Below are positions 18,534-29,118 of a stretch of 64,000 nt of DNA, in pieces; position 1 is the first letter of the stretch, and each line of letters begins with the position of its first letter. The DNA is from Rhynchopus sp. YZ270_cl-10 (lineage: Eukaryota; Euglenozoa; Diplonemea; Diplonemida; Diplonemidae). The translations under genes and the position numbers were made by a program. Under the pieces are notes generated by a model, which was given only the letters and a program-made list of their open reading frames with translations, made no database searches and was not told the origin of the DNA. Location of the stretch: positions 1,116,001 to 1,180,000 of the forward strand of contig OZ037864.1 of NCBI GenBank assembly GCA_964035575.1, given 5' to 3'.

Positions 18534-21500
18534 ATGAGCTACATCCATGGCCTAGCCGGGTCACGTGGACGAGAACAGGTGTTTGGTGCTGCAAGAACAC
18601 CTCCCTTTGTAGACCAAATGGAAACGGGGTCGATCACGTCTAGTTGGGAGGAGGACCCGACGGCACCGGGGGACATTCGGCTACAGCTGCAGTACCTACA
18701 GGGCATGATTCTCAAGAAGAGCAAGGAATGCCAGGACCAGGAGGCTCGCACGCGGCTGGAGATGGCAGACCTCGAGAAACAACTGCTCTTCTCTGAGTCG
18801 GAACGGCAGCGTCTCGTAGACGACCTAGCAAGCCTCAAGGCAGGGCTCGCGACACACCCCCCCATCGACCAAGCAGAAGTACTTCAACAAGCAACCAATC
18901 AGCTCAGAGAGGAGTTCGACCTTGCACGCATGCATGACGAGCTGATGAGGCGGAATGAAGCCGAGAGACACGCGAGGGTATGAGTGTTTTGATGTGTAGG
19001 GGTGCCCGAAGTCATGTGCCTTTTTTGTTAGTATTCTTCATGAGTATGAAAATGTTCGAAAAATGTATCACCACATAACAGTTAGAGGAGGCCGCCTCAG
19101 CCGAGATGATATCGCGTGAGAAGCGCTTGAGGCGTATGGTATGTGTCAGGTTGTTTTCATTCTCGCTAAATGTGCCGTTTTTTTCCCCGGAAAATTTTAG
19201 AATGCCACGGCCAATTTCTTCGCCACTATGTCGGAAAAGAACATAACTTGCCAGAAAGAAAAGACGACGTCCGCGGTTCGCAGGGCAGTCACACACCACA
19301 CGAATTCACAAAGATGCGGCAGTGTCTCGTACCACATCCTTCAGCCTCATCCTCCTCTAATTGTTGTTGTCCTTCTGGTCGTGTTTTTTCTGTAAGAACT
19401 GGCACTGCTTCATTGCAGCAGTCGGTGTGTCGTTGAAGCTCATCACCATGTCCAGAAAGGGTCTATGCCCGACCACTCTGGACACATTAGAACACAGTCG
19501 TCACTCATGTGTTGAGCAAAGCAAAACAGTTAGTTCTGGAGTTCAGCTGAGGGGGTGTTCGGGGGTCGTTGCCATGACCTCAGGAGGTGCTTGAAAATAG
19601 ACACCTGTCTCATACAGTGCGGTTTTGAACTTGCTCTGGGTCGCCTTCTTGATGCGCTCCTTCAGCAGCGACTCCGCGAACACCCCACGTCCTTCTGAGT
19701 CTCAAACTCAGCCCCCGAGGCCACCTGCCCTTGCCCACTGATACGTAGTTCATGCTCTTTTTTGAAACTCTCCAGTTTTTTTATATCTCTGAGGAGATAA
19801 TTTCCGGACTGAAACTGCTGTTTTCGGGCATACTTGTGAACTGTTGTGAGTGGTTTAGGGGGGAAACGCGGAGCCGCGGTAGAAACACAGAGAACTTTCC
19901 GTCAAAAAAACCTCACTTCCCCCCTCTTTTTTCAAAACATGGGTATCCTGGGGACACTGGGGAGGGCTAGTTAGCGATTTGTATGGTTGTTTTGCAAAAA
20001 AATCTTCCTTGTACAGCTTGAAGAGGAGACCGAGATGGCGCGTGAGAAGGAGGAGACGCTGAAGCGGCAGCTTGCAGAGGAGCGTGAGATAGCGGAGGAT
20101 CGTCTGCGCAAGCGTGAGGCGCTGTTGCGGGAGCAGATGCTGGAGGACCAGGAGCGGTACAACGCGCGCCTGGCGGACCTCAAGCGGGAGCTCAACCAGG
20201 AGCGCGAGAAGGGCTACGAGCAGATCCGCTATGTGGATGAGCTGAAGGCACAGCTTGCGCACTTCAGGAGCGGGCAGGATGCAGAGCGTGCACGTCTAGA
20301 GGAGGAGGTGAACGCACGCCTGCGTGAACGTGAGGAGGACCTGCGCAGACGTGAGGCAGAGGTGGCGGAGCTGCAGCGCTTTGCAGACCAGGGCCGCGAG
20401 GGGCGTGCGGAGGAGGAGTTCAAGAAGCGTGCAGAGGAGTTCCGCAGGCGTGAGCAGGAACTGCTTGCAGAGGTTGAGCAGCTGCGTGCACAGATCAAGG
20501 CGAACCGCGACAAGGCAGATGCATCAGAGGGTGCGCTGCATGAGGAGCTCACCCAGGTCCGCCGTGCTGCGAATGACACCGAGACACAGCTCCGTGCGCG
20601 AGTCCAACAAGCGGAGCAAGACACAGAGCACCAAAAGTCCATGCTAGCCCGCGAACAGGCAGATCACGAAGAAGATGCGCGTCGTCACGCAGAAGACAAA
20701 GCTGCCGCAGAAAAGCTGCGCAAAGACCTAGAGGAGCAGCTCGCAGCGGAACGCCAGAAGCTCATCAACGAGCGGGAGCAATGGGAGAAGGACATGAACG
20801 CCGAGCGGGAGTGTCTCAACAACCTCATGGAGCTGGAGCTTGGCAGACAGAAGCAGGAGCTCACGGAGCTGCACGAGGCGAGGATGGAGGTGCTCCGCCA
20901 GCAGCTCGAAGACGCCAAGGCTGTCGCGCAAGTGGCACCCAGCCCGCCTGCCATCCGACGCCCGACACAGATCGTCACCTCGAAGTCACGCCCCCAGCCA
21001 CAGCCGCCTGGTGAGGAGACACCACGCAGGCCGTTCCCTTCGCCTGCAACACCTGTACACACACCACTTGGGCAGAGCGACGACAGCAGGAACAACGCTA
21101 TACTGCGTGAGCTTGAAGCGGCGAGACATCAGAACGAGGGCCTGCGGCAGCGCATTGAGGACCTGAACGAGGAGATCGACATTTTGCGCAAGCGGGAGAA
21201 GGACCGCATTGCGGGGGAGGTGGACGATGCGAACAAACGCATCAACGAGCTGCGCAAGGGGAAGGGGTCTCTGGAGGAGGCCAAGACGGACGTGGAACGC
21301 AAGCTGCGCGAGGTGACCCTGGTCATGAACGAACAGTCCTTGCAGTCAAAGAAGGCGGAGCGCATGTCTGCGGCGGAGCTGCAGGACCTGAAGGACAACC
21401 ACCACGACGAAATGAAGCGTGCGCAGGCACGCTACCGCGACCTCGAAGACCAGCTGCGACAAGCGCAGGACCAGATGCGTGCCCTCCAGGACCAGATCCG

Positions 21501-23646
21501 CGACGCAGAACGTGCCCTCGGCGACGAACGCGGCCGTGGCACAACCAAGTACAGCGAGGCACAGCTCCAACACCAGGTAGGCCAGCTCACCGCAGAAGTC
21601 AACACCCTGCGGCAGCAGCTTGCACGCAGATCCGAGGAGCTTGCAGCCAAGGCAGTCGAGCTGGCCGCAGCCCAAGGTGAGCTCACGGCCAAAACCTCCG
21701 AAATGCTGAACCTGCAGTCAAAGATCTCTGCTCTCGACGACAAAACAGAGTCGCTCCAAAAGAGTCTCCAAGATAGAGAGGCGTTGGTGAAGACCCAGGC
21801 CGAGCTTGCTGCCGCAGAGCAGGAGAAGACTGATGAGTTGGTGCGCATCTTCGAGGCGAAGTGCAATGAGCATCAGATGCAGCTGGAGCAGCTGCAGGCG
21901 CTGCTGCATAGGCGGCAGGAGGAGTTGGACATTGCGACGATCGAGGCGGGGGGTGTGCGGCGGGATGTGGATGCGCTGCGTGCCGAGAACAGTCGTTTGC
22001 GTGAGGAGCTGTTCTCGACACGCGACCACCTGAGGAAGGAGCTGGAGGCACTGCGCGATGAGTCGCAGGCCTTGGAGCGGAGGGCCTTCTCTGCTGAGCG
22101 TGAGGCGGCTGTGCAGCGTGAGCATGCTGACGGCCTGCAGCACGTCCTCTCCGAACGCAGCACCCTAGAGAGCGAAGGCCGCAAGGCTGCCACCGATGCC
22201 ATGGCCGAAGCAGCCGAACGCGAGCTCGACCGCCTCCGCCACCAGCTCTCCACCAAAACCGACCAGCTCCTCATGAAGGACCGCAAGGAGGAAGCGCTCA
22301 ACGCAAAGCTCAGCGCACTCCTCGCCGAGATCATCCCCGGTGAAGAGCACGAAGACCCAACACAAGAAGCAATCGATAAACTCCGTGAATGGAAGGCCTG
22401 GGTCGCTAAGGCGCAAATCGTTGCCGCATCACAAAGAGAAATGCTCAAGAAGAAGATGGAACAACTCAAACTTGCGATTCTCAAGCTGCAGGAGTTGAAG
22501 CTCATAAAACGAAAGCTGATGCGTTCTAGAAAGCAGGTGACCAGTCTGAGACATAGGCTTTCGCGTACATCACGTAAACGGAGTGGACCGCGTCGTGCGT
22601 TGATCAAGACCAGCGAGGCAAGCCTCCTCCGCCCGCAGTCGTCACAGCTCCATGCACATCAGCAGGCAAGCGCCACCACTGCCGCCACCACCTCCACCCC
22701 GTCGCCCACCAACCACGTCACCTATGCAACGGACCCTTCGCCAAGCCGTTCTGCCCGGGTCCCCCTTCCGACCAAAAGCCTTCTCGGGGAACGTCGCACC
22801 GAGCTGTCCCCACCTCCACCGACGCAGCACTATGGGAGAGAGGTTGTGTCCCCACAGCTTACCTCGCCGCTTCGGCATGGAGGGGGGCCGAGTGTCGAGC
22901 AGATTGAGGAGATGCTGACCAGCATGGAGGCCTTGATCCATCAACCGCTTCCGGGCACAGAACCGAGGCACGTCAGTCCACGCAGGCTTGACGCGCATGG
23001 CAGGCCTATGGAGATTCCTCCACCCCAGGTCCGCTCGGTTCGTCTCGCATCGATGTCTCCGCGTCTCCCCCACGAACCTTCTGCAAGAGAACTCCTTGAT
23101 GCGCACGAAAGAAGCAGACGGCGGCGTGAAGAGCGGGTGGACGAGCTGAACATCATTTTGGGACGTCTTGCGGAGGAGATTCAGGACCTCAGGGTGAAGG
23201 AGGCGGACCTGGTGACGTACAGAGAGCGTACTGTGGCGACGATTGAGGAGCAGCAGGCGTCGTTGCTGAATGATGTGAACTACTGGCGTGGGCAGTTAGG
23301 GAAGTACGAGCAGCTGGGGGCTCAGGATGAGGCGGTGGTGAAGTGTCATACCCACATTCAGCAGTCCGAGCAGGATTTGATGGTGTTGGTGAGGCAGAAG
23401 CCCGAGATGCTTGTCAAAGCAGAGCAAGGGCAGAGCCACCTCCAGTCAGAGATCATCAGATGCTCCGAGCAGCGTGCCGTCATCGACGCGGAGCTCCTGC
23501 ACCTCACCGCCGAGGTGCAAGACCTCCGGCAGAAGGAGGCCGCCCTCCACAGCCTCACCTCGCCGCACGCTGTCGCTCCACCTGCAGCGCACCTCCCCCC
23601 CGCCCTCCCTGTTCCACCATACGCCTCCCCTGATCGGCTCATGTAA
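18534..23646 (+). CDS. Giant coiled-coil protein
   Basis: At least three exons are seen: 18534-18977 (148 aa), 19082-19138 (19 aa, LEEAASAEMISREKRLRRM) and 20017-23646 (1209 aa). All join in phase 0, with donors GTATGA and GTATGT and acceptors AACAG and TACAG, giving about 1376 aa. Apart from a short Gly/Ser-rich N-terminus and a Pro/Ser/Arg-rich linker (22,620-22,900), it is almost continuous heptad-patterned coiled coil rich in Glu, Arg, Gln, Ala and Leu. Such proteins are typical structural parts of centrosomes, flagellar rootlets or the cytoskeleton; that role is inference and no specific family is recognised. A TTG-initiated reading at 19987 is intron. A class A hairpin lies just upstream of the ATG. 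Confidence 0.85.
19139..20016 (+). other. 878-bp intron of the coiled-coil gene
   Basis: It opens with GTATGT and closes with TTGTACAG, and both flanks are in phase 0 coiled coil. It is far longer than the other introns here (40-200 bp). The extra length holds a minus-strand decayed coding fragment (about 19365-19690), as if something inserted. An internal acceptor at 19200 opens a short frame without coiled-coil character, so I do not call an exon. Confidence 0.55.
19365..19690 (-). pseudogene. Decayed minus-strand coding fragment inside an intron
   Basis: Minus-strand frames give protein-like pieces such as FAESLLKERIKKATQSKF, ALYETGVYFQAPPEVM and DMVMSFNDTPTAAMKQCQF. They are interrupted, so the fragment is broken. 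I do not recognise the family. It may be a mobile-element relic or a gene fragment that landed in the intron. Confidence 0.3.
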
Positions 23647-24217
23647 AACCGTGAAAATACGTAAAAAAAAATAGAGTTTTGTAAAGTTTGACACAAAAAA
23701 AAAAAAAAAAATGTGTGTGTTGTTCCGTAAGATGAAGTGTTGAAATGGTTTTGTTAGATGCATTTGACAGAGGTGTTTTTGCATGTTTCATTTTTTGTTT
23801 TTTTTTTGTAAGGCATTCTCTAGATTTTTCCCGCGGTGTGTTCTTTGTTTGTGCCCTTTTATTGTAGATGTGTGTGCACCAGATGCACCATTCATCGTTC
23901 AAATTGTCTGTCCTTTTTTTCTTTCTTTTCCCCCCAACATTTTTTACATTCCACAAAACCCTACTCAATATACCCCTCACCACACTGTGTTACAACACCC
24001 CACTTGTCGAACTGACAAGAGAGATGTCCCACCACCCATCCCCCTGTACCCATTTAGATGTTTATGGAAAGTGAGAACCCTGTAGTACCCCACAAAAAAA
24101 AGGACCCCATCCCCATCCCACCTTTTAAGTCCAATTTTTCTCAGTCTCCTATCTTCACACAAACCCAGCCGCTTCGTTTTTTGAAACGAGCCCAAAAAAA
24201 ATTTTTGATCAAAAATA
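23647..24217. other. Intergenic spacer
   Basis: No gene is seen. There is an A-run, T-runs and one class B hairpin (23866-23896). It ends with an acceptor-like CCCAG at 24168, 49 nt before the next ATG. Confidence 0.6.
23866..23896 (+). repeat. Hairpin-family element (class B)
   Basis: AGATG...CATTCATC with an inner TGTGC/GCACCA stem. It keeps the CACCAGA loop region and is followed by TTCAAA. Confidence 0.5.
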
Positions 24218-25048
24218 ATGTCTCTAGGTGCAGGACCTCTACGTGAGTCGAAGAAGCGTGCCCTGCCAGAGGTCAGTGCCCTTGCAAGCGCAGACCCGAA
24301 CTGTCTGTCCGACTTTTATTATGAGCTTCCGCATGAACGGGAGTCACGCCGGAGGGAGAGCTGTTTTTATTTGCATCGTCTTGTGAATTTGGGGGCAACG
24401 TGTATGGATGGGACGATTGATGAGTGGGTAAGGGAGCAGGACACAGAGGTGGAGTTGGGGACCACGGAGCGGGTGGCAACACTTCCACCACCTACACCCA
24501 CTACGTCGGGAGTCGGGTCAGGGGGCCTCCTTGCATCGATCCGGGGTCTCTTCGAACGGCCCACTCGAGAAGCCTTCCAGCCAGCCATCCCCTACCATGC
24601 AGCACCCACAGCCGCAGCACGCACGGACACAACCGCATCGCATTGGGGCTCCTCCGTGCCGGTGTCAAGTGCTGCACACTCAGGAGCACTGCAGACACGT
24701 ATCCTCCCAAGTGGTACAGCTGTAGTAGTAGACACCAACCAAGGACGCATGAAAAGAGGGGTAATCAACGGGGCAACCGAAGGTATGTGGAGAATGGATT
24801 TGGAGATGGAAATATTCGGATCTGTGTGTGGATTTGTAGAAGTTTGTTGGAAATAGTTTGTTTTTCATTAAGGAGAAAGAGAAGGGGGGGCGATCGCGCA
24901 GGTGGTCATTTTCCTCCCCCAGAAGAAAAAACAAAACCAAAAAACAAAACAAAACCAAAAATCAAACCAAACAGATGGATATTTGATACACTTCCAAGAC
25001 GGAGCAACCTCGACCCATCCATCCGCAGCCGTGCACGTTTTGGAATGA
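24218..25048 (+). CDS. Small protein with Tudor/KOW-like C-terminus
   Basis: Exon 1 is 24218-24782 and exon 2 is 24975-25048. The intron (GTATGT...AACAG) joins in phase 1. The product is about 212 aa. The N-terminal 70 residues are helical and charged (LSDFYYELPHERESRRRESCFYLHRLVNLG), followed by a Thr/Pro/Ala-rich spacer. The splice joins LPSGTAVVVDTNQGRMKRGVINGATE to DGYLIHFQDGATSTHPSAAVHVLE. Together these read as a small five-strand barrel like Tudor, KOW or SH3-type domains, which supports the intron. No family is recognised. The unspliced frame would end in an unlikely Trp/Met-rich tail. Confidence 0.72.
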
Positions 25049-25318
25049 GGATTCCAATCCAGGACTGATGAAGGTGGAGTGACGCATGCGAGACGGTTTC
25101 CTTAAGAGTTTCTGTACTTTAAAAACAAAACCGTCAAAACAGAGTCAATATGGCACTCTGCTAAATGGGGAGGGGGGTGGTTGGGGTGTGTAGATCGGTG
25201 TTTAGCGAAGAGTAACATCCAACCCTTGTTTTTTTTAAACCCACTTTTGCACTAATCAACCTTACAGCCATCTTTGTACTCCCCTCACTCTTTGTACAGT
25301 CAAAAAAATCACCCAAAA
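25049..25318. other. Spacer with spliced-leader-like match
   Basis: Positions 25107-25121 read AGTTTCTGTACTTTA. This matches, as I recall it, the conserved 3' part of the euglenozoan spliced-leader exon (CAGTTTCTGTACTWTATTG). It sits in the loop of an 8-bp inverted repeat, GACGGTTT/AAACCGTC (25092-25135). The TTG-GT end of a leader is absent, so it is not an intact SL gene. Confidence 0.35.
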
Positions 25319-27100
25319 ATGTTTCGTGTGTTTGTTGTGAGCATTGTGTTTGGGTTGGTGGCAGGGCAGGTTCCGGATGAGGGGGAGACGGCGACGGAGT
25401 GGTGTGCCTCGCATAAGAGGTGTATTGAGGATGGGGATGCGGGGGCGTACTGTGACGCAGGTACCATGCGGTGTGTGTGCTCTGCAGGGTTTGGCCATAT
25501 GGATGTGCGTGGGGACATTAAATACTGGGGGTGCTACTCAGATGTCGAGGTCGTGTATATGACCCTGCACTTCGCCGAAGGTGACGGCTGTGAGGAGGAT
25601 GGCTCGATCAGTGCAGAAGTCCGCTCCGAACTCGTGGATACCATCGAAACCGCGTCAGGTGCAGCCGTGGCGTCTCTCTCCTATGCGTGTTCGATCTTCT
25701 CCTTTGTCGCAAAGCTTGATGTCCCCGTCGGCGGTCTCAGCAAGGTGACACCAGCAGCCCTGGAGGCCGCCATGACGCCCCTGTTGCAGGGCAGTGAAAA
25801 CCTCTTCATCGTCCTCGGCCCTGCTGTCGTCGTCGCCTCGCGTACAGAGGCCTCCTACGAAGTGGCCAACCCCGACACAACGACAAAGCCCCTGCGCTGC
25901 ACCTACGCCGCCAACTCCGTCGCAGGCGTGTTAGTCACCCAGGACACCGTGGATGGGGAGTACGACTACTGCCAGCCGCTGCTGTGCCAGAGTGGCTACA
26001 CCTTCACACAGCGGCGTGGTGGGGAGAACTCAACCGGGTTTGAATGCGTGCGCTCCTTCATCCCAGCCACGGACTGTGTCACCTTTGGGGACTGCACAGT
26101 GAACGTTCTTGCAACGGAGTGTGTTGGAGGTCAATGTGTGGAGCCGACACCCACCACGAAGACGACACGACAGGTGCGCGTAACGACGACCCTGCCAAGA
26201 GATATTTGCAGCAGCGACGAGACGTGCCAGCGGACAGGCGACACCGATGCAAAGTGTGTGCTCCGCACCGAGCAGGGCAACTACTGTGACTGCAGCGCAG
26301 CGTACAAGCAGGTGTCGTCCACGTTCCCCCTGTGCATTCTTCAAGATGCGGAGGTTGTGCCCATTGCCTTCAACTTGCTCTTCGTAACCGCAAAGTGCTC
26401 TGACGTCAACGACGAGGTGCAAGAACAGCTTAAGCTGGTCCTGGTGGAGATCTTCGGTGGGGAGGTCACGACCCTCATCTACGTCTGCGGGTCCGCCATG
26501 TTTATGGGATCCATGATGGCAAGCGTCCCGCAGCTTACAGTCTTCGCACTCCAGCAGGCCACTTTCGAAGAGGTGGTCCAAACGAAGATCAAAGAGATGC
26601 CTACAGTCAACGTTGCCATGGAGAAGCTTGGCAACGTCTCCTCTGCAGGTGTCACCAGCGGGGATACGTGCTCCGTACCAAACTCGCTGGACTCTTTTGA
26701 GGACCACTTTGGGGTGTGCCAGGCAATTTCCTGTGTCGAAGGGTACTCCCGCATCTTTTCGGACAAGTACTCCTGTGTGCCGACATCTTCTTCCCCCGAG
26801 ACGGATGCCCCTATCACGATGACAGAAGTCGCAGAAGTTGTGAATACGACCCGTTCCTCGTCGGACGGGATTTCTGAGGGTGAGGCAGCGGGGATTATAA
26901 TTGGGTGCATCTCGTTCATGCTCCTTGTACTCGGCCTTTTGGTGGTGTACTGCTTGTACAAGAAGGACCGTGCACAGACTGGTAAGAAGAACAAAAACAA
27001 TCCGAATGAGCCGTACAACACAGACGAACCCAGCGAGCCAAAGGAACCAAATGCACCGGAGGAGACCGGAGAGACTGGTGAGACTGGAGAGACTGCCTGA
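25319..27100 (+). CDS. Type I surface membrane protein with Cys-rich modules
   Basis: This 593-aa protein probably faces the outside of the cell or a secretory compartment. Residues 1-17 (MFRVFVVSIVFGLVAGQ) form a signal peptide. Two EGF-like Cys-rich modules (near 28-65, C..RCIEDGDAGAYCDAGTMRCVC, and near 295-340, CSSDETCQRTGDTDAKCVL..GNYCDC) each precede a SEA-like alpha/beta unit with a VEVVYMTLHFAEGDGC or AEVVPIAFNLLFVTAKC strand. The halves therefore look like an internal duplication. A Ser/Thr-rich stalk leads to one membrane helix (about 524-548, AAGIIIGCISFMLLVLGLLVVYCLYKK) and a short charged cytosolic tail with NEPYNTDEPSEPKEP and three GET repeats. I chose the ATG just before the signal peptide; TACAG at 25299 is the likely acceptor. 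Ligand unknown. Confidence 0.82.
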   Translation: MFRVFVVSIVFGLVAGQVPDEGETATEWCASHKRCIEDGDAGAYCDAGTMRCVCSAGFGHMDVRGDIKYWGCYSDVEVVYMTLHFAEGDGCEEDGSISAEVRSELVDTIETASGAAVASLSYACSIFSFVAKLDVPVGGLSKVTPAALEAAMTPLLQGSENLFIVLGPAVVVASRTEASYEVANPDTTTKPLRCTYAANSVAGVLVTQDTVDGEYDYCQPLLCQSGYTFTQRRGGENSTGFECVRSFIPATDCVTFGDCTVNVLATECVGGQCVEPTPTTKTTRQVRVTTTLPRDICSSDETCQRTGDTDAKCVLRTEQGNYCDCSAAYKQVSSTFPLCILQDAEVVPIAFNLLFVTAKCSDVNDEVQEQLKLVLVEIFGGEVTTLIYVCGSAMFMGSMMASVPQLTVFALQQATFEEVVQTKIKEMPTVNVAMEKLGNVSSAGVTSGDTCSVPNSLDSFEDHFGVCQAISCVEGYSRIFSDKYSCVPTSSSPETDAPITMTEVAEVVNTTRSSSDGISEGEAAGIIIGCISFMLLVLGLLVVYCLYKKDRAQTGKKNKNNPNEPYNTDEPSEPKEPNAPEETGETGETGETA

Positions 27101-27698
27101 GCATAGACACGGTTGTTGTGGGGCAATGGAGCACTCAGTCCGGTGTCTGCCTGGAGACGCTGTTTCTGTTGACAAGTTTTCTACCCCCCAAAAAATAGGA
27201 ACGAAAACGAACCGCACCTATCTGTGCAAAGCTTGAGCTCCGGGAAGAGGGTTTTTAAGTTTTTTTTTTTTTGTATCAGTATTCCAAGTTGTTTCCTTTT
27301 GTGAATATTGTTGGCCCGCAAGTTGGCGAGCTACGATACCTGAAACACATCCACCTTTGTTGTGACATTGGGTTTGTGCCCAACCCCAAGCCCCTTTTGT
27401 TTCCCAAACCATACCCCGCAATAGCCCTGGCTCCTTCTGATGAGCGCAGTCGCAGTCGCAGGGCTGAATCCTGGTCAAGGAGCAGACGGCCGACAAAACC
27501 AGAAAATTAGCATTTTTACCCCACCCCTTTTTTTTTCTGTTTGCACTAGGGAGCGTTAGCCAAAAGAGACCTGGAGATAGTAAGTCTAGATGCTCAAAAA
27601 AAGGTACCCCTTAAGATTTTGCAGCTTTTTAGCACCCCTATTTGTGCAAAGAACGACATCAAGCTCTTGTATCTCTGTGTACTTCCTTCTCACTGTTT

Positions 27699-27726
27699 AG
27701 ATATGTGCTCGTGAGACACATTCATG
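27699..27726 (+). repeat. Hairpin-family element (class B)
   Basis: ATGTG and CACAT pair around a CTCGTGAGA loop, followed by TCATG. Confidence 0.5.
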
Positions 27727-27958
27727 TTACTAAGGTTTTTTTTTCTTTTGCAAGTCGTGCAGCCGCGATCTTTCAAAAGAAAATAAAACTATTCATCAGA
27801 CCTAATTTATTCTAGAGTTCATCTCAACCGATGTAGGCTGTGGTTCTTCGTTGGGTCCAGGTAGCTGACCCAGACACAGGCCCCAGACTACGTTCGCGTG
27901 TTCCGTGGTGTTTCACGTACTCAAGGACTGTGATGCGAAAACTGCACACAAAAAGGGT

Positions 27959-28150
27959 GCAACAGTATTGGAGTGTATCATTGGTTGTTATTTCAATGAT
28001 GATACCAGGTGAGTGACGACACCTCCCCCCTTTTTTTCTGCCAGTTGTGTGCACATTTAGGAAGGCAACTTCCTCTGTTAGCCCTACTCCCATTTTCTTG
28101 GAGCTGTTCCAGGACCGTGCATGCTCCGTTCCATAAAAAGGAATGGTAAA
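27959..28150. repeat. Dispersed repeat, copy 1 (partner at 58707-58889)
   Basis: About 190 bp are near-identical to 58707-58889, from GCAACAGTAT to GAATGGTAAA, with a few indels. Minus-strand peptides such as GRKKGGRCRHSPGIIIEIT occur in both copies, but frames shift between them. It is probably part of a larger decayed mobile element of unknown family. Confidence 0.65.
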
Positions 28151-28481
28151 AAAAAAGTTTCCAACAACAAAACACAGCACTTTATTCTAGAATTAGTATT
28201 CCAATTTACCAGCAAAAGGGACGAAACTGTCTGCACCTACGGATGCTAGGGCAGTATTCCCCATTTAATGCAGAGAGAGTAGATTATTTTAGAGCTTCAT
28301 CTCACTTCAACAATAAGAACACAGGCCGTGGGTCTTTCTTGCTGTGGGCAAGACCCCTTCAAGGATGTTCAATACAATGCTCGTACCCCCCCAACCTCGC
28401 AATGGCGAGGCGTTTAGCGGAGCCGTTAAGTGGAGCGGTTCCCGTCTTTTTTGGTGCGATGTGTCTTACAGACATTTTTTC

Positions 28482-28507
28482 AAGATGTCTCAGTATTGAT
28501 TCATCTT
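28482..28507 (+). repeat. Hairpin-family element (short form)
   Basis: The outer stem AAGATG/CATCTT is perfect. The inner arm is degenerate. A CT-rich tract follows. Confidence 0.45.
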
Positions 28508-29118
28508 ACTAACTTCTCTCTCTCTCTCTTGTCTACTATTTCTAGAAGTCTCATATTTGCAAACAAAAAGGAACGATAGGTCTGTGCGCTCTAAAGCGTT
28601 CTAGCGTTCCCGTGCCACATGGCGTCGCATGCTGTCTGCAATACAATACAATACAAATAATAACAATAGCGTCTCAACCCCCTTCAAGTCTATGAGTACT
28701 CCATGACCCTCCCAAAAAAACCCCCCCCTGAGAGGATGCTGGTCAAAAGTAGGAATATTTCTTAGTGTGAGTATTGTCCTGAGGGCAGCGTTCTCACTGT
28801 GATGCCCCCCCAAAAAAAAAGAAGTATAAAAAAAAAAGTCGTCTAAACTGCAAAAAAGGTTTGAAGATTATGTTTTTTTACAAACTGTCTTGACATATGT
28901 GCGATCCTGTCATGTGTGTGTCGTGTATTGGTGTTCTTCCTATGTACATGAGAAGTTCATCAAGTCTTCTCTGTTGTTCAGGTTATTTTTTGTGGTTTCT
29001 ATATTTTTTTTCTTTCAATGCATGGGTCCATCAGACGTTTGCACTTTATAAAGCTCTTTTTTTTCTTTCTAAGTAAAGGATGGTTTCGCATAAATCTGCG
29101 TTGTTTTTTTATTTTTTT

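Larger units (their letters stand above)
27101..29118. other. Gene-free region before the satellite
   Basis: There is no credible gene. It contains a dispersed-repeat copy (27959-28150), two hairpin-family copies (27699, 28482) and a CCTCGCAATGGCGAGG hairpin near 28394. Short minus-strand coding-like peptides in the repeat are not a gene. Confidence 0.6.

Noticed and set aside
19987-20016. Coiled-coil ORF starting at 19987
   Set aside because: That start is a TTG and the stretch up to TACAG at 20016 looks like intron. The true start is ATG 18534 two exons upstream.
26030-27217. 395-aa minus-strand ORF
   Set aside because: It is a shadow of the surface protein gene, whose signal peptide, Cys modules and membrane helix make the + frame convincing.
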